From JBGLNL01 sp046484125 (GTDB lineage Bacteria; Chloroflexota; Dehalococcoidia; SZUA-161; SpSt-899), in the NCBI GenBank assembly GCA_046484125.1, contig JAWOBX010000010.1, positions 1 through 31,737 of the forward strand: DNA of 31,737 nt, read 5' to 3'. Below are positions 29,606 to 31,737 of the stretch, piece after piece. Position numbers and translations under genes: made by a program. Position 1 is the stretch's first letter. Every line of letters starts with the position of its first letter. The notes below the pieces were generated by a model that made no database searches, was not told the DNA's origin, and was given only the letters and a program-made list of their open reading frames with translations.

Positions 29606-31737
29606 ATGGGCATCTGCTATCAGGGCAAAACACTCAGGAAGGTTGTGGATGAAAGGGAGCGGCTGTTCAGGGAAACCGGCGCCGCCTATGGGCTTGAAGA
29701 GCTCCCTCTCATGAATGACGATCCGGTTGAATTCATGCGTTTCCAGATGAAACTGGTCTCAGCCTGCATCAATTCGCGGGAGATGGCCAAGCTTATATCA
29801 GCCAATCCCATGTCGCTGATCCAGGGCGAGCTGCTTTTCATGCTGGCGAATCCGGAGGGCGACATAGCTGCCGCTTCCTACGGACTGGCCGGCCACCTCC
29901 AGTGCGCCCCCTTCATCATCAAAAGCGTCGCCGAACTCAACTTCGAGGAGGACCCCGGCATCTATCCCGGCGATATCTTTTCCACCAACGATGCTTACTA
30001 CGGCACCCCGCACAACGCCGATTGCTACACCTGGCTGCCGATCTTCTACAAGGACGAGCTGGTCGGCTGGACCATCGGACTCAATCACATCGTCGACGTG
30101 GGAGGAATACAGCCGGGTGGACTGGGCACCATCTCCACCAGCGTCTTCACCGACGGTTTCACCTATCCCCCAACCAAGACCGGCAGGAATTTCAAACAGG
30201 AGAAGTGGTGGGAGCTCCACTGGAAGCGCCGCACACGCACCGAGATGTTCAACATCCTTGACGACAAGATGCGGGCTGCCGGCGTGGTCTCACTCCATGA
30301 CGGTATCCTCAAAATCATCGAGGAATTCGGGATTGACTACTACCGCCAGGGCCTGAGAGAGATTGTTGAGAGGGAAAGAAGGCTGCTCATCAACCGGATC
30401 AAGTCCATGGCGGTTCCCGGTATCTATCAGTGGCTGCAACTGAAATCGGTGGACTACAAAGGAACCCTTGGCAGGTTATGGCCCGCATCCAATCGCAACT
30501 GGATCCTGCACAAGTGCGGAGAGATGTACATCCGGCCCGATGGCACCATTCTCAGTGACCTCGAGGGGATGAGCAGCGAGGCCGATTTCCATTGCAATTG
30601 CTACGAGCCGGGAGTAAGGGCGATGAACTCCCTTGGCCTGTGGCCGATGTTTGCTTATACCGAGACACTGAACACCTCCCTTCTTTATATGACCGACTGG
30701 AACCTGCCACCGGGTTGCTTTTTCAATCCGCAGAATCCCTGGGCGGCAACGGTTATGGGCCTCGGGGAGGCGGGGGGGTACAATTATCTGCCCCATCACT
30801 GTATCAGTTATGCTTTCTTCGCCAGGGGTTTTCTCGAGGAAACATATCCCCTGGATGGTTGCGGTGTCGGATATGGGGTCCAGGGCATACTGGCTGATGG
30901 TTTTCAGTGGGCCGGCGGGGATATGGCGCTCATCACGTGCTGGAGCCAGGGAGGCATGGCTTACCGCGACGGCTTCTCGGCCGCGATGTGCGGGCCCAAT
31001 CCGCAGCCGGATCAGGGGGAAGTGGAACTGGCCGAATTCCTCCAGCCCACACAATTGAACCTGGGGCGCAAGATGATCCCCGATTTCTGCGGCCACGGCA
31101 AGTACAGGGGAGGACTGGAACTCGGCATGCTGCAGATGGTTAATCAGCCGGGCCAGGCGCTGATCATCGCCACCTTCGCGGCCACCAGTGGAATGGGAGC
31201 AGGCGCCCTCGGAATGTGCGGTGGCTACCCAAGAGCTAATGACGTCGTTATCTACGCCCACGATACCAATATCCGTCAGGTCATAGAAAACGGCGGTCAC
31301 TATCCGCGCGATATCGAGGAACTGATGACAATGATCAACGACGGAACCCTGAAGGCGGGTGAGGTGGAGACCTATACCGCCTCAACACCAAGTGTATCCT
31401 GTAAGGATGGCGATATATACGCCAGTACCTCCGGCTCTATGGGCGGATGGGGTGACGTGCTGGAGAGGTCATATGATCTCATTCAGGAGGATATCAATAA
31501 CGGCTGGATCACCCCGGAATGCGCGCGAACCGTCTATGGCGCTGTCACGGGAGAGGACGGCAAGGTAGATACCGGGGAAAGCGACAAACTCCGGGAGGAG
31601 ATGAGGGAACGGCGCAGGCAGAGATCGGTCGACGCCGGGGAATGGTGGAAACAGGAACGCCAGGTGGTTCTGGAAAAGAGCTGGCCCGAGGATATGTACA
31701 ACATGTTCGCCGACAGTTGCAAATACGGCAAGTTCCA
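29606..31737 (+). CDS. Acetone carboxylase alpha / hydantoinase B (HyuB)-family subunit, incomplete at the right edge
   Basis: About 710 codons are visible, open to the edge. The start MGICYQGKTLRKVVDERERLF, with its YGLEELPL, and the block PGDIFSTNDAYYGTPHNADCY identify the HyuB fold. NHIVDVGGIQPG and MSSEADFHCNCYEPG are close to the acetone carboxylase alpha group rather than to plain oxoprolinase. The usual length is about 770 residues, so roughly 60 codons are missing. In known enzymes this subunit works with an ATP-binding HyuA-type subunit and a small gamma subunit to carboxylate a ketone in the cytoplasm. Those genes would lie to the right. GAGGAGG lies five bases before the ATG. The real substrate is not shown by sequence. 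Confidence 0.88.
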   Translation, partial: MGICYQGKTLRKVVDERERLFRETGAAYGLEELPLMNDDPVEFMRFQMKLVSACINSREMAKLISANPMSLIQGELLFMLANPEGDIAAASYGLAGHLQCAPFIIKSVAELNFEEDPGIYPGDIFSTNDAYYGTPHNADCYTWLPIFYKDELVGWTIGLNHIVDVGGIQPGGLGTISTSVFTDGFTYPPTKTGRNFKQEKWWELHWKRRTRTEMFNILDDKMRAAGVVSLHDGILKIIEEFGIDYYRQGLREIVERERRLLINRIKSMAVPGIYQWLQLKSVDYKGTLGRLWPASNRNWILHKCGEMYIRPDGTILSDLEGMSSEADFHCNCYEPGVRAMNSLGLWPMFAYTETLNTSLLYMTDWNLPPGCFFNPQNPWAATVMGLGEAGGYNYLPHHCISYAFFARGFLEETYPLDGCGVGYGVQGILADGFQWAGGDMALITCWSQGGMAYRDGFSAAMCGPNPQPDQGEVELAEFLQPTQLNLGRKMIPDFCGHGKYRGGLELGMLQMVNQPGQALIIATFAATSGMGAGALGMCGGYPRANDVVIYAHDTNIRQVIENGGHYPRDIEELMTMINDGTLKAGEVETYTASTPSVSCKDGDIYASTSGSMGGWGDVLERSYDLIQEDINNGWITPECARTVYGAVTGEDGKVDTGESDKLREEMRERRRQRSVDAGEWWKQERQVVLEKSWPEDMYNMFADSCKYGKF

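Noticed and set aside
30476..31300. Open minus-strand frame of 274 codons opposite the acetone carboxylase-like gene
   Set aside because: Shadow frame. The plus-strand gene reads through the whole segment with family motifs, and the minus-strand product resembles nothing.
1..31737. tRNA, rRNA or known riboswitch
   Set aside because: Reading the spacers on both strands I saw no cloverleaf, rRNA segment or riboswitch core I could name. A covariance search could still find a weak one.

Overview
The window is 31.7 kb of bacterial DNA, moderately GC-rich, with densely packed genes, ordinary sigma-70-type promoters and Shine-Dalgarno sites. There is no rRNA, tRNA or ribosomal protein gene to fix its taxonomy. 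Lipoprotein signal peptides, FmdE-type and acetone-carboxylase-type proteins, a type III CoA-transferase and mosaic intergenic repeats suggest an anaerobic or subsurface bacterium, possibly Chloroflexota (Dehalococcoidia-like). That placement is inference only.

Layout. (1) 1-7399, minus strand: a defence-like cassette transcribed leftward. It holds a SNF2-family helicase with a C-terminal DUF3883 domain, then a translationally coupled AlbA_2/HATPase/winged-helix protein, then a DUF1156 adenine-specific DNA methylase. The methylase is split by a one-base frameshift in a C6 tract and runs off the left edge. (2) 7558-9280: an intact IS1634-type insertion sequence with an apparent 8-bp target duplication, next to the helicase promoter. 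(3) 9584-14610, minus strand: a flavin reductase-like protein, a histone-deacetylase-fold hydrolase, a tiny basic protein, a type III CoA-transferase and a PLP aminotransferase, separated by repeat-rich spacers. (4) 14964-22307, plus strand: an FmdE-family metal-binding protein, a lipoprotein substrate-binding protein (SBP_bac_5), two tandem TrmO/TsaA-like proteins, two Dpp/Nik-type permeases and one fused double ATPase. Together these look like one uptake system for a peptide, nickel or metallophore-like ligand. (5) 22365-27909, plus strand: two eukaryote-type protease inhibitors in one operon, an alpha-2-macroglobulin with a CGEQ thioester and a serpin, both predicted lipoproteins. (6) 28127-29167: a winged-helix, Cys-rich protein with two [4Fe-4S] motifs. 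(7) 29606 to the right edge: an acetone carboxylase alpha / HyuB-like subunit, incomplete.

How they may work together. The importer genes and the two inhibitors are co-directional with a 57-nt gap, so they may form one cell-surface unit: import of a small ligand plus protection of the envelope from foreign proteases. The helicase-AlbA_2-methylase cassette beside an IS resembles the edge of a defence island (compare class 1 DISARM DrmD and DrmMI, or DUF1156/DUF499 loci), but its diagnostic partners lie outside the window.

Between genes, a dispersed element of about 70-85 bp with a conserved hairpin occurs three times (9437-9508, 11216-11301, 29251-29331). Each copy lies just past the 3' end of a gene and points back toward it. 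A second set of short G5/C5 hairpins recurs in several spacers.
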